Assembly: GCF_000754095.2 (NCBI RefSeq)
Contig: NZ_JQSG02000006.1
Location: 294,637-358,636 of the forward strand
Reading direction: 5' to 3'
From: Acidihalobacter prosperus
GTDB lineage: Bacteria; Pseudomonadota; Gammaproteobacteria; DSM-5130; Acidihalobacteraceae
Length of the DNA stretch: 64,000 nucleotides
A program made the position numbers and the translations under genes. Below are positions 9,092 through 18,022 of this stretch, piece after piece. The notes under the pieces were generated by a model. It saw nothing but the letters and a program-made list of their open reading frames with translations. It ran no database searches and had not been told where the DNA came from. Position 1 is the stretch's first letter, and every line of letters begins with the position of its first letter.

Positions 9092-9990
9092 GACAGATAC
9101 TCGCGGCGGCGGCGCAGCCAGGCGTTGCGCACGATCAGGATGACCACCAGCAGGCTGAACACGAAGGCGGACTGGAATTCGGCGCCGAGCACGAAGCCGG
9201 CGATCTGCTCCAGCGCGCCAAGGCCGAGGCCGGTGGCGAACACGCCGGGCAAGTTGCCCAGGCCGGCGACGATGACGATCATGAACGAGCGCACGGTGTA
9301 GGTCAGGCCGATGAAGGGATGGATCACCCAGATCATCACCACCAGGCTGCCGGCCATACCGCAGAGGGCGGCGTTGAGGGCGTAGGTGGCCGCGTAGACG
9401 CGATCGGTGTCGACGCCGAGCACGCGCGCGGCGCGGGCGTTCTGCGCGGTGGCGCGAATCGCCTGACCCAGCCGCGAGTAGCGCAGCCCCGCCACCAGCA
9501 GCGCCGCGATCGCAAGCACCACGCCGAAGGCGAGCAGCTTGGCGGTGGGCACGGTGACGGCGTTGCCGAGGAAGTACCAGGTGGGCATGCCGGCATCGAC
9601 GCTGACCACGTCCGGCCCGAACAGTTCGTTCATAAGCTGCTGCAGCAGGATGGAGATGCCGAAGGTGGCGAGCAGGGAGATGAACATGTCGCGGCCGACG
9701 ATACGGTGGATCACCACCCGGTAGAGCAGCAGCCCGAGCAGAAACAGCGCCAGCCCGGCGATCGGCAGGCCGAGCAGCGGATGCAAGCCGAACTGGCGGA
9801 ACAGGAAGTAGCTGATGTAGCCGCCGAGGATGACGTATTCGCCCTGGGAGACGTTGATGATGTTCATCACGCCCCACACGAGGGCCATGCCGTAGGCGGC
9901 CAGCGCAAACACGGCACCGACCAGCAACCCGTCGACGACGAGCTGCAGCAGTATGGTCGGCGCCTGATACAGCAGCAGCAGATTGTCCAT
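9088..9990 (-). CDS. livH: Branched-chain amino-acid-type ABC transporter permease LivH
   Basis: A 300-residue membrane permease with about eight hydrophobic helices. The LivH hallmark NIINVSQGEYVILGGY lies near residue 42, and the coupling-loop region reads GQAIRATAQNARAARVLG. It pairs with LivM to form the channel. The ATG at 9990 is preceded by a GGGGGAGA ribosome-binding site. It is separated from the upstream binding-protein gene by 62 bases of GC-rich sequence. Confidence 0.9.
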   Translation of the reverse strand: MDNLLLLYQAPTILLQLVVDGLLVGAVFALAAYGMALVWGVMNIINVSQGEYVILGGYISYFLFRQFGLHPLLGLPIAGLALFLLGLLLYRVVIHRIVGRDMFISLLATFGISILLQQLMNELFGPDVVSVDAGMPTWYFLGNAVTVPTAKLLAFGVVLAIAALLVAGLRYSRLGQAIRATAQNARAARVLGVDTDRVYAATYALNAALCGMAGSLVVMIWVIHPFIGLTYTVRSFMIVIVAGLGNLPGVFATGLGLGALEQIAGFVLGAEFQSAFVFSLLVVILIVRNAWLRRRREYLS

Positions 9991-10052
9991 GCGGTCTCCC
10001 CCGGCGGCTGGACGGCCGGCGCCGCGGGCGGCGCCGGCGGGCGGTCAGGCGT

Positions 10053-11264
10053 TCAGGGGTGCGGCCACTCCAGTTTGCCGGTGGCCCATTTGCTCGGCGC
10101 GACCACCACGTAGGCGCCCTTCTGTATCTGGCGCAAGACCATGGGCTTGGCGATGTTCTTGCCGGTCGCGTCGAAGCGGATGTTGCCGTAGAAGGTCTGC
10201 ATGTCGGTCGCGGCGATGGCGTCGCGCACCTTCTTCGGGTCCAGCGAGCCGGCGCGATGGATGGCGTCGGCGTAGATCTCCACCGCCGCCGAGGACTCGG
10301 CCGCCTGGTACGGCGGCACGTAGCCGTAGGTCTTTTCGAACAATTTGGCGTAATCGGCGGCGCTGCCGAAGAGGTTGTCGCGATAGGTCATGGTGGGCGC
10401 CCACTGCGAGGCGCACAGCGTGCCCTCGGCGTGATGGCCGAACTTCTCCTGATCGGTGATCTGCGCGGACTCGCAGTGCGTCAGCGCGACCATGGGCACC
10501 TTGACCTTCATTTCCGGCATCTGCCGCGTCACCAGCGCGGCCCCCTTGGAGTGCCCGGAGGCGACGAGGATGTCGGGACGCAGGGCGCGCACCTTGACCA
10601 GGGTGGCCGTCATGTCGCTGAGGTCGCGCGGGAACTTGTCATCGACCACGATCTTCATGCCGTAGGACTTGGCGTTTTCCAGCACCCCGGCGCGGATATC
10701 CTGCGAGAAGGGGTCATTTTCGGTGGCCACGGCGACGCGCACGTCGGAGGGCTTCCTGCCCTGCTTCTCGGCCTGCTCGGCGGCGAGGTTGATCGCCTCC
10801 TGCAGGTACTGCTCGGAGGTGGAGAGCACGGCGAAGAGGTATTTGTAGCCCTTGTCGAACAGCGCGCGCGAGGCGCCGTTGGCCTCGATCATGGGCACCT
10901 GATACATCTCGGTGACCGGCGCGATGGCCTTGGTCAGGCCGGAGCTGTACGGCCCGAGCATGAAGCGCACGCCGTCGCGCTTGATCAGGCGTTCGGCCAG
11001 CTCGGCGGCGCGCGCGGGCGTGGATTCGTCATCGTAGTACTGCACCGCGATGTTGTAGGTTTTGTCGCCGACCTTGACTCCTCCGTGCTGGTTGATGCGG
11101 GCCACGGCGAGGTCGTAGCCGCGCTTGGTGTGGGTGCCGGCGGTGGAGTATTTGCCGGTAAGCGAGACGGCGGCGCCAAGCACGATGGTGCCGTCGGCGG
11201 CGAAGGCTCCGCCAGCAGCGAGCAAGCCGGCAACGAGCGCCAGACCCTTGGTGAGTGGGTTCAT
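10053..11264 (-). CDS. livK: Periplasmic substrate-binding protein of the Liv-type ABC transporter
   Basis: A 403-residue periplasmic binding protein of the type 1 (Peripla_BP_6) fold. The signal peptide is clear: MNPLTKGLALVAGLLAAGG with an AFA-A cleavage site. The mature protein begins DGTIVLGAAVSLTGKYSTAG, the ligand-binding loop typical of the family. The start at 11264 is fixed by GGGGGAG and by the signal peptide; the open frame upstream is not signal-like. It is the first gene of a tight operon with livH, livM, livG and livF. The ligand could be branched-chain amino acids, another amino acid, an aromatic acid or urea; the sequence does not decide. Confidence 0.9.
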   Translation of the reverse strand: MNPLTKGLALVAGLLAAGGAFAADGTIVLGAAVSLTGKYSTAGTHTKRGYDLAVARINQHGGVKVGDKTYNIAVQYYDDESTPARAAELAERLIKRDGVRFMLGPYSSGLTKAIAPVTEMYQVPMIEANGASRALFDKGYKYLFAVLSTSEQYLQEAINLAAEQAEKQGRKPSDVRVAVATENDPFSQDIRAGVLENAKSYGMKIVVDDKFPRDLSDMTATLVKVRALRPDILVASGHSKGAALVTRQMPEMKVKVPMVALTHCESAQITDQEKFGHHAEGTLCASQWAPTMTYRDNLFGSAADYAKLFEKTYGYVPPYQAAESSAAVEIYADAIHRAGSLDPKKVRDAIAATDMQTFYGNIRFDATGKNIAKPMVLRQIQKGAYVVVAPSKWATGKLEWPHP

Positions 11265-11290
11265 GGTTTTCTCCCCCTGGTCGATGGTCG

Positions 11291-11307
11291 AGCCGCTGAC
11301 AGCGGCT
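11291..11307. promoter_or_regulatory. Perfect palindrome in the leader of the liv operon
   Basis: AGCCGCTGACAGCGGCT has eight-base arms around a single central base. It lies 27 bases upstream of the binding-protein start and downstream of an AT-rich TATATAAA stretch (read on the minus strand, near 11328-11336) that could be a -10 region. It could be an operator or a 5' leader hairpin. No regulator gene is adjacent. Confidence 0.4.
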
Positions 11308-11362
11308 TCTTCTGCTTCTGTGTTCCGTTTATATAGCACGCGCGCGGCGCGCCGACCGGACC

Positions 11363-12508
11363 TCAGGCTGCGCCAGCCGACGGCATGCGCCACAGCGTGG
11401 CGCCGACCAGGATCAGCAGCGCGAACAGCAGCAGGCTGTAGGGCACCCAGCCGGCGTGCTCGTAGACCACGCCGGGCAGATAGGAGCCGACGGCGCCGCC
11501 GCTGTAGTAGCTGGACACGTACAGTCCGTTGACCAGGCCCTTGCGACGCGTTTCAAGGTGGTTGAGATAGGCGGAAAGCACACTGTGCAGGGTGAACATG
11601 CCGGCGGCGAACACGAACATACCGAAGTAGACCCAGGGCAGCCCGCCGAAGGCGAGCATCGACAACCCGACGAGATACACCGCGCAGCCGGCGAGCAGGG
11701 TGCGCCGCTCGCCGCCGAGGCGGCGGATGAGCCACAGCGAGGACAGCGGCACGACGACGCCGACGAGGTAGCCGGCGTAGACCCAGGCGACCGCGCCCTG
11801 GGTGATGCCGGGGTCGAGCTGGTGCATGCGAAACGGCAGGAAGTTCATCATCGCGGCGAACACGAAGAACAGCAGAAAGGCCGCCGCGAAGCCCAGCCGG
11901 TTGACCGGCCGCGCGATCAGCGCGCGCACCTCCGGCCAGCGCACGCGGCCGAGATCGGCGCGCGGGTCGGTGGCCAGCCAGCGCGTCGACAGCAGCGCCA
12001 GCGCGGCCAGCGCGGACCACATCCAGAACGCGGCCTGCCAGTCCAGGTAGCTGGCGACCACGCCGGAGAAGGTGCGCCCGCTGAAGCCGCCGACGATGGT
12101 GGCGGCGATGTAGAGGGTGATCGCGCGGCGCGCGCCGGCCGGGCCGCCGATGGCGGAGCTGTAGGTCATCAGCGCGGTGAGCACGGCGGGCAGGATGAGG
12201 CCCTCCAGGCCACGCAGCAGCAGAAAGGCACCGTAGCCTGGCCCCTGCGCGAGCACGAACTGCACCGCGGTGAGCACGCCGAGACCGAGCACCAGCAGGC
12301 GGCGGGCGGAGACGCGTTCAAGGACGTAGCCGTAGACCAGCGGCGCGACCGCCAGCGGGGTCATGGTGACGGTGGTGAGCAGGGCGACGTCCGCCGGGCT
12401 GACGCCCCATTGGCGCGCGAACAGCGGCAACAGGGCCTGATGCTCGTAGAGAATCGCCACCGACACCACGGTGCAGTACAGCACGATGAGACTGTTGCGC
12501 AGGCGCAT
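11363..12508 (-). CDS. Major facilitator superfamily transporter
   Basis: A 381-residue inner-membrane protein with about twelve hydrophobic segments and the loop 2-3 motif region GYVLERVSARRLL typical of MFS carriers. The second-half loop is SLWLIRRLGGERRTLL. The start at ATG 12508 (MRLRNSLIVLYC) is chosen because the upstream in-frame residues are arginine-rich, low complexity and unlike an MFS N-terminus. It resembles the predicted arabinose-efflux group of MFS permeases, but the substrate is unknown. It is transcribed divergently from the P-loop gene at 12670. Confidence 0.82.
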   Translation of the reverse strand: MRLRNSLIVLYCTVVSVAILYEHQALLPLFARQWGVSPADVALLTTVTMTPLAVAPLVYGYVLERVSARRLLVLGLGVLTAVQFVLAQGPGYGAFLLLRGLEGLILPAVLTALMTYSSAIGGPAGARRAITLYIAATIVGGFSGRTFSGVVASYLDWQAAFWMWSALAALALLSTRWLATDPRADLGRVRWPEVRALIARPVNRLGFAAAFLLFFVFAAMMNFLPFRMHQLDPGITQGAVAWVYAGYLVGVVVPLSSLWLIRRLGGERRTLLAGCAVYLVGLSMLAFGGLPWVYFGMFVFAAGMFTLHSVLSAYLNHLETRRKGLVNGLYVSSYYSGGAVGSYLPGVVYEHAGWVPYSLLLFALLILVGATLWRMPSAGAA

Positions 12509-12552
12509 GGGCGGGCGACTTTTCACGACGGCGGAAGCGATCGCGTCACGAT

Positions 12553-12588
12553 AGCGGCCGGCGGCACCGCCGGCAATCGCCGGCCGCT
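12553..12588. promoter_or_regulatory. Eleven-base perfect inverted repeat between divergent genes
   Basis: AGCGGCCGGCG (12553-12563) faces CGCCGGCCGCT (12578-12588) across 14 bases. It lies in the 161-base gap between the divergent MFS and P-loop genes and is followed by further CCGGC repeats up to about 12610. It could be a shared operator, a transcript hairpin, or a REP-like repeat. Neither promoter is clearly placed. Confidence 0.4.
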
Positions 12589-12669
12589 GCCGCCGGCGCG
12601 ACAAGGCCGGCGCTTCCCGCCGACACCGACGATGCCGGATAATGGCCTCTTTTCGACAGGGAGCGAAGC

Positions 12670-13512
12670 GTGAAATTCAGCGTCGACGAATTCCGCCGGT
12701 GGCCGCACAAGCGCGTCACCCTGATCGGCATGTCGGGGGTGGGCAAGACCTACCTGTCGTCGCTGCTGCGCGAGCACGACTGGTTCCACTACGCCGGCGA
12801 CTACCGCATCGGCACGCGTTATCTGGACGAGGCGATCCTCGACATGATCAAGGCGCAGGCGATGCAGGTGCCCTTTCTGCGCGACCTGCTGCGCAAGGAC
12901 TGGATCTACATCCGCAACAACATCAAGATCACCGATCCCGGCCCGGTGCTGTCGTTCGTCGGCAAGCTCGGCAATCCGGACCTCGGCGGCGTCGAGCTGG
13001 AGGATTTCCACCGCCGCCAGGCGGCCTACCGCGAGGGCGAGATCCGCGCGATGTACGACGTGCCGGACTTCATCGACAAGGCGCAGCGGATCTACGGCTA
13101 CCGGCATTTCGTCAACGACGTCGGCGGCTCGCTGTGCGAGCTGGACGAACCCGGCGTGATCGACCTGCTGGTGGAGCACACGCTGATGCTCTACATCAAG
13201 GTCACCGACCAGGACGAGGAGGACACCCTGATCCGCCGCGCCCAGGAGGCGCCCAAGCCGCTGTACTATCGGCGCGAGTTCCTGGAGGCGCAACTGGCCG
13301 AATACCTCGCCGAGCACGGCCTGGAGTATGCCGCGCAGATGGACCCCGACGATTTCACGCGCTGGATCTTCCCGCGCCTGTTCCGCTCGCGCCTGCCGCG
13401 CTACGAGGCGCTGGCGCGCCACGGCTACACGGTAACCTCGAAGGAGGTCGCCGCCGTGCGCGACGAGCAGGACTTCCTCGCTCTGCTCGAAACGGCGATC
13501 GCGAGGGGCTGA
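12670..13512 (+). CDS. P-loop ATPase of unknown role, upstream of metA
   Basis: A 280-residue soluble protein. A P-loop lies at residues ~17-26 (LIGMSGVGKTYLSSLL), followed by YAGDYRIGTRYLDEAI, which recalls the substrate-handling part of small-molecule or nucleotide kinases. Further conserved-looking blocks are VNDVGGSLCELDE and YYRREFLEAQLAEYL. The GTG at 12670 has GGGAG eight bases upstream. The stop at 13512 lies two bases before the metA start, so the two are almost certainly co-transcribed. I do not recognise a named family. A kinase-like role linked to homoserine or methionine metabolism is only a guess from context. Confidence 0.7.
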   Translation: MKFSVDEFRRWPHKRVTLIGMSGVGKTYLSSLLREHDWFHYAGDYRIGTRYLDEAILDMIKAQAMQVPFLRDLLRKDWIYIRNNIKITDPGPVLSFVGKLGNPDLGGVELEDFHRRQAAYREGEIRAMYDVPDFIDKAQRIYGYRHFVNDVGGSLCELDEPGVIDLLVEHTLMLYIKVTDQDEEDTLIRRAQEAPKPLYYRREFLEAQLAEYLAEHGLEYAAQMDPDDFTRWIFPRLFRSRLPRYEALARHGYTVTSKEVAAVRDEQDFLALLETAIARG

Positions 13513-13514
13513 GG

Positions 13515-14588
13515 GTGCCGATCGTCGCCCACAACGGCCTGCCGACCTTCGAACGCCTGCGCGCCGAGGGGCTGGGCATCCTGTCGCCGCACCGCGCGCG
13601 CAACCAGGACATCCGCGAGCTGCACATCGGCCTGCTCAACATGATGCCGGACAAGGCGCTGGCCGCCACCGAGCGCCAGTTCCTGCGGCTGGTGGCGCAG
13701 AGCAACCCGATCGCGCAGTTCTACGTGCACCCCTTCACGCTGGACGAGCTGCCGCGCGGCGAGGACGCGCGCGAGCACATCGCGCGCTACTACGAGCGCT
13801 TCGAGGACCTGCGCGAGCAGGGGCTGGACGCGCTGATCATCACCGGCGCCAACGTGACCGGGCCGGAGCTGTCGACCCAGCCGTTCTGGGAGCCGCTGAG
13901 CCAGGTGATCGAATGGGCCTGGGGAAACGTGACCTCGACGCTGTGCTCCTGCCTCGCCACCCACGCGGTGCTGGAGCGGCGCCACGGCCAGCGCCGCCAG
14001 CCGCGGCCGGCGAAGATCTGGGGCGTGTTCCCGCACCGCGTGATCGACCCCGGGCACCCGCTGGTGGACGGCATCAACACGCGCTTCGACGTGCCGCATT
14101 CGCGCTGGAACGCGGTATCGCGGGTGCAGTTCCGTGAGGCCGGGCTGCGCGTGCTGGCGGAAAGCGAGGAGATCGGGGTGCATCTGGCGACGAGCGCGGA
14201 CGGCATCCGCTTCGTGTTCTTCCAGGGCCACCCGGAGTACGACACGATCTCGCTGCTCAAGGAGTACAAGCGCGAGCTGCGCCGCTACGCCACCGGCGAG
14301 CTCGACGCCTACCCGCCGTTCGTGGCGAACTACTTCGACAACTGGTCGCAGGCGGTGCTGCGCGAGTATCGCGCGCGCCTGGAACAGGCCCGGCGCGCCG
14401 GCGAGGCGGCGCCGCCGCTGCCCGAGGCCCTGCTGGTGCCGCGTCTGGACAACACCTGGCACGACACCGCCGAGGCGGTGGTCGGCAACTGGATGGGGCT
14501 CGTCTACCAGCTCACCGACCGCGACCGCCGCAAGCCCTTCATGGCCGGCATCGATCCGCAGAACCCGCTCGCCGGGCTGCGCGGCTGA
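13515..14588 (+). CDS. metA: Homoserine O-acyltransferase, MetA type (probably O-succinyltransferase)
   Basis: A 357-residue enzyme that acylates homoserine at the first committed step of methionine synthesis. The class I amidotransferase-like fold is recognisable: HIGLLNMMPDKALAATERQF near residue 35, the nucleophile region LCSCLATHAVL, and the catalytic FFQGHPEYDTISLLKEYKRE with His and Glu. A C-terminal extension of about 45 residues goes beyond the ~310-residue E. coli MetA. The GTG start at 13515 immediately follows the upstream gene; in-frame open sequence further upstream is only its shadow. Succinyl versus acetyl specificity cannot be assigned with certainty. Confidence 0.88.
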   Translation: MPIVAHNGLPTFERLRAEGLGILSPHRARNQDIRELHIGLLNMMPDKALAATERQFLRLVAQSNPIAQFYVHPFTLDELPRGEDAREHIARYYERFEDLREQGLDALIITGANVTGPELSTQPFWEPLSQVIEWAWGNVTSTLCSCLATHAVLERRHGQRRQPRPAKIWGVFPHRVIDPGHPLVDGINTRFDVPHSRWNAVSRVQFREAGLRVLAESEEIGVHLATSADGIRFVFFQGHPEYDTISLLKEYKRELRRYATGELDAYPPFVANYFDNWSQAVLREYRARLEQARRAGEAAPPLPEALLVPRLDNTWHDTAEAVVGNWMGLVYQLTDRDRRKPFMAGIDPQNPLAGLRG

Positions 14589-14600
14589 GCGCCGACGGGC

Positions 14601-16127
14601 TCAATCGGAGTCGTCCGCGCGCGCGGCGACCTCGAATTCCGCGGCGGTCAGTCGGCGGGTCTCCTCGGTCAAGGGGCCGAGCGGCTCGATCTCGGTGTCC
14701 GCCGCCACGGTCTTGAGGTCGCGGAACTTGCGCGCGCTGGGCAGCACGCGGCGTTCCAGCGTCCCCACCGATTTGTTGTAGGCATCCACTGCCTGGTCGA
14801 GCCGGCTGCCGACCGCCTCCCAATGCTTCGCCAGCGTGGCGATGCGGTCGTACAGCTCCTTGCCGAGCGCGGCGACCTCGACCGCGTTGCGCGCCATCGC
14901 CTCCTGCCGCCAGCCGTAGGCGACCGCCTTGAGCAGGGCGATCAGGGTGGTCGGGCTGGCGGGGATCACCCGCTGCTCGGCACCGTATTCGATCAGGCCG
15001 GGATCCTGCGCCAGCGCGGCGGAGAAGAAGGCCTCGCCGGGCACGAACATGACCACGAATTCCGGCGACGGATCGAACTGTTCGAAGTAGCTCTTGCGGC
15101 CGAGCTGGCCGATATGGGTGCGTACCTGCTGCGCGTGGCGCAGCAACGCCGCGTCGCGCGTGACCTCGTCGGCCGCCTCCACCGCGGTCAGATAGGCGTC
15201 GACCGGCGCCTTGGCGTCGACCACGATGCGCCGCCCGCCCGGCAGCCTGACGATCATATCCGGCCGCAGGCGTCCCGCCTCCGTATTCTGATTGACCTGC
15301 TCCTCGAAGTCGCAGTGCTCCAGCATGCCGGCCATCTCGACCACGCGCTTGAGCTGGACCTCGCCCCAGCGGCCGCGCGCGGCCGGTTGGCGCAACGCCT
15401 TGACCAGATTCGCGGTCTCCGCGTGCAGCTGCGGCAGGTGGTGCTTGAGCAGGGATTGGAGCTGCTGGTCGAGCGCGCTGTAGGCCGCCACGCGCGATTT
15501 CTCCAGCTCGCCCAGGGTGCCGTCGACCTTGGTCAGCGATTCGCGGATCGGCCGGGTCAGCTCCTCGATCGCCTTCTGGCGCTGTTCCAGATCGGACTGC
15601 GCACCCTGCTGGAAGCGCTTGAGGTTCTCCTGCGCCAGACGCAGGAAGGATTCGTTGTTGTGCTTGAGGGCGTCGGAAGACAGCGCCTTGAAGGCATCCG
15701 CCAGCTTGACGCGGGCCTCTTCCAGCAGGGCGAGCTTCTCCGCCGAGCCGCGCCGCTCCTGGGTCAGGCGTTCGCGCAGCTCGGCCAGATCGCGCTGCAG
15801 CTCGTTGGTCAGCTCGCGCTCGGCATCCAGCGCCGCCGTGCGCCCCTGCAGTTCCGCGAGCAGCTCGGCCACCCGGCGCCGCTCGCCCTCGCTGCGCCCG
15901 GCGAGCTCGGCGTAGTTGCGCTCGCGTTCGATCAGGCGTTCGTGCAGCTCGTTACGCTGGCGCTCCGACTCGGCGAGCGCCGGACGCAGTTCCTCCACCC
16001 GCGTCTCGGTGGCCTCAAGACGCGACTGCAGCAGTCGGCGCGTACCGATGGCGAACAGGTGGCGCAAGAGCCAGCCCGCGGCCAGGCAGGCAGCGACTAC
16101 GGCTGCGAGATACCAGGGTTCCTCCAC
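14601..16127 (-). CDS. rmuC: DNA recombination protein RmuC
   Basis: A 508-residue RmuC protein, a PD-(D/E)XK-related nuclease-like factor that limits inversions at short repeats. An N-terminal membrane anchor (WYLAAVVAACLAAGWLL) is followed by a long coiled coil rich in E, R and L (residues ~30-190). The RmuC domain has ARGRWGEVQLKRVVEMAGM and the core IVVDAKAPVDAYL. The GTG at 16127 is preferred over the in-frame GTG at 16133 because GGAGG lies eight bases ahead of it. It ends 12 bases past the convergent metA stop, so the two genes nearly abut tail to tail. Confidence 0.92.
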   Translation of the reverse strand: MEEPWYLAAVVAACLAAGWLLRHLFAIGTRRLLQSRLEATETRVEELRPALAESERQRNELHERLIERERNYAELAGRSEGERRRVAELLAELQGRTAALDAERELTNELQRDLAELRERLTQERRGSAEKLALLEEARVKLADAFKALSSDALKHNNESFLRLAQENLKRFQQGAQSDLEQRQKAIEELTRPIRESLTKVDGTLGELEKSRVAAYSALDQQLQSLLKHHLPQLHAETANLVKALRQPAARGRWGEVQLKRVVEMAGMLEHCDFEEQVNQNTEAGRLRPDMIVRLPGGRRIVVDAKAPVDAYLTAVEAADEVTRDAALLRHAQQVRTHIGQLGRKSYFEQFDPSPEFVVMFVPGEAFFSAALAQDPGLIEYGAEQRVIPASPTTLIALLKAVAYGWRQEAMARNAVEVAALGKELYDRIATLAKHWEAVGSRLDQAVDAYNKSVGTLERRVLPSARKFRDLKTVAADTEIEPLGPLTEETRRLTAAEFEVAARADDSD

Positions 16128-16207
16128 GATCACGACCTCCCTTGCGGCCCGGGTTAGCGAGTGGCTCCCGTGCCGAGTATGTACGAATCGCCGTCCGATG
16201 CAGCCCG

Positions 16208-16807
16208 TCACTGATCGGCGACAGCCCCGTTCGCCGGTGACCGGTGCGCCAGCGCATACGCCACCTGCCCGGCGCGCTGCTGGCGAGCGAACGTCAGGCC
16301 CGGCGGCAGCATGGGCGCCGCATGCGTGGACGGATACTCCAGATAGACCGCTGCGCCGGGCTTCAGCCAGCCGCCCTCGGCCAGCGCCGCGAGCGACGGC
16401 TCCAGCAAGGCCTGCGCGAAAGGCGGATCCAGAAACACGATGTCGAACGGCGTCGGCTCGCCTCGCAGATAAGCCTCCGCCGAGCGGTTCACGACCTGCA
16501 CGGGCGCGTCGAGGCGCGCGGCATTGCCGGCGAGTCCGGCCGCAACATGCGGCGAGACCTCCACCATCACGACCTCCGCGGCACCGCGCGAGGCCGCCTC
16601 GAAACCCAGCGCGCCGCTGCCGGCGAACAGGTCCAGGCAGCGACTGCCCGGCAACGACCACTGCAGCCAGTTGAACAGGGTCTCGCGCACGCGGTCGGCG
16701 GTCGGCCGCAGGCCGGGCGCATCGGGAAATTCGATACGCCGGCCTCGCCAGCGGCCACCGATGATGCGCAGCCGATTGTCCGCCCCGCGTCTGCCACCCG
16801 GTGCCAT
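16208..16807 (-). CDS. rsmD: 16S rRNA (guanine966-N2)-methyltransferase RsmD
   Basis: A 199-residue Rossmann-fold methyltransferase. RIIGGRWRGRRIEFP at the N-terminus and LRPTADRVRETLFNWL are RsmD signatures. The SAM site is CLDLFAGSGALGFEA and the catalytic motif is VFLDPPFA. It methylates G966 of 16S rRNA during 30S assembly. It is divergent from ftsY, the common rsmD/ftsY arrangement of proteobacteria. Confidence 0.95.
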   Translation of the reverse strand: MAPGGRRGADNRLRIIGGRWRGRRIEFPDAPGLRPTADRVRETLFNWLQWSLPGSRCLDLFAGSGALGFEAASRGAAEVVMVEVSPHVAAGLAGNAARLDAPVQVVNRSAEAYLRGEPTPFDIVFLDPPFAQALLEPSLAALAEGGWLKPGAAVYLEYPSTHAAPMLPPGLTFARQQRAGQVAYALAHRSPANGAVADQ

Positions 16808-16934
16808 TCAAACGCTCCCTTCGCCGCCCTGCCGCCCGCCTTGTCCGGCACGTTGCGGATTACGCCGGCGGCGCGCTCCTGCTAGCATGTGCATGCTGTT
16901 CCTCTTCTATCACCCGGCCGGGATGCCGCCCATT

Positions 16935-18017
16935 ATGTTCGGTTTCACCAGACGCAAGAAGTCACCGGATCAGGATACCCCCGAAAACGCGCAGCCGTCC
17001 GCGACCGACGACGGCGAATCCGGCCGCGCATCCGACGCCGCGGTGCCAGAACCACCGGCGCCCGCGCAGGCGCCCGCCCGCGGCGGCCTGCTGTCGCGCC
17101 TGCGCGAGGGCCTGTCCAAGACCGGGCGCGGCCTGACCGGCGGCGTCGCCTCGCTGGTGCTGGGCCGCAAGGCGATCGACGATGCCCTGCTGGAGGAACT
17201 CGAAACCCGCCTGCTGATGGCAGACGTCGGCATCGAGGCCACCACGCGCATCATCGACGACCTCACCGCGCGCGTCCGCCGCAAGCAGCTCGGCGATGCC
17301 GAGGCCCTGTTCGCGGCGCTGCACGAAAACATGACCGAAATCCTGCGGCCGGTGACGCAGCCGCTGGTCGTCGACGCGAGCCGGCACCCCTACGTGATCC
17401 TGATGGTGGGCATCAACGGCGCCGGCAAGACCACCACCATCGGCAAACTGGCCAAGCATCTGCAGGGCCAAGGCAAGTCAGTCCTGCTCGCCGCCGGCGA
17501 CACCTTCCGCGCCGCCGCGGTCGAACAGCTGCAGGCCTGGGGCGCGCGCAACGAGGTACAGGTAATCGCCCAGGGCAGCGGCGCGGACAGCGCCTCGGTG
17601 ATCTTCGACGGCCTGCAGGCCGCGCGGGCGCGCGGCATCGACGTGCTCATCGCGGACACCGCGGGACGCCTGCACACGCAGACCAACCTCATGGACGAGC
17701 TGCGCAAGGTCAAGCGCGTGATCGCCAAGCTCGATTCCGATGCGCCACACGAGATCATGCTGGTGGTCGACGCCGGCATCGGGCAGAACGCGCTGATCCA
17801 GGCACGCGAATTCCACAACGCGCTGGGGCTGACCGGCATTACGGTCACCAAGCTGGACGGCACCGCCAAGGGCGGCATCCTGTTCGCGATCGCCCAGCAG
17901 ATCGGCATTCCGATCCGTTTCATCGGCGTCGGCGAGGCCGTCGACGACCTGCGCACCTTCGAGGCCGGCGAATTCGTCTCGGCCCTGTTGGCGGAGCAAG
18001 CCACGACAGACGAATAG
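16935..18017 (+). CDS. ftsY: Signal recognition particle receptor FtsY
   Basis: A 360-residue SRP receptor GTPase. The N-terminus (residues 1-60) is acidic and low complexity, as expected for the A domain. The NG domain follows: [20 protein letters not shown], the G1 loop [31 protein letters not shown], the G3 loop DTAGRLHT and the G4 element [10 protein letters not shown]. The start at ATG 16935 gives MFGFTRRKK. It begins the ftsY-ftsE-ftsX-rpoH series and ends six bases before ftsE. Confidence 0.96.
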   Translation: MFGFTRRKKSPDQDTPENAQPSATDDGESGRASDAAVPEPPAPAQAPARGGLLSRLREGLSKTGRGLTGGVASLVLGRKAIDDALLEELETRLLMADVGIEATTRIIDDLTARVRRKQLGDAEALFAALHENMTEILRPVTQPLVVDASRHPYVILMVGINGAGKTTTIGKLAKHLQGQGKSVLLAAGDTFRAAAVEQLQAWGARNEVQVIAQGSGADSASVIFDGLQAARARGIDVLIADTAGRLHTQTNLMDELRKVKRVIAKLDSDAPHEIMLVVDAGIGQNALIQAREFHNALGLTGITVTKLDGTAKGGILFAIAQQIGIPIRFIGVGEAVDDLRTFEAGEFVSALLAEQATTDE

Positions 18018-18022
18018 GGCGC

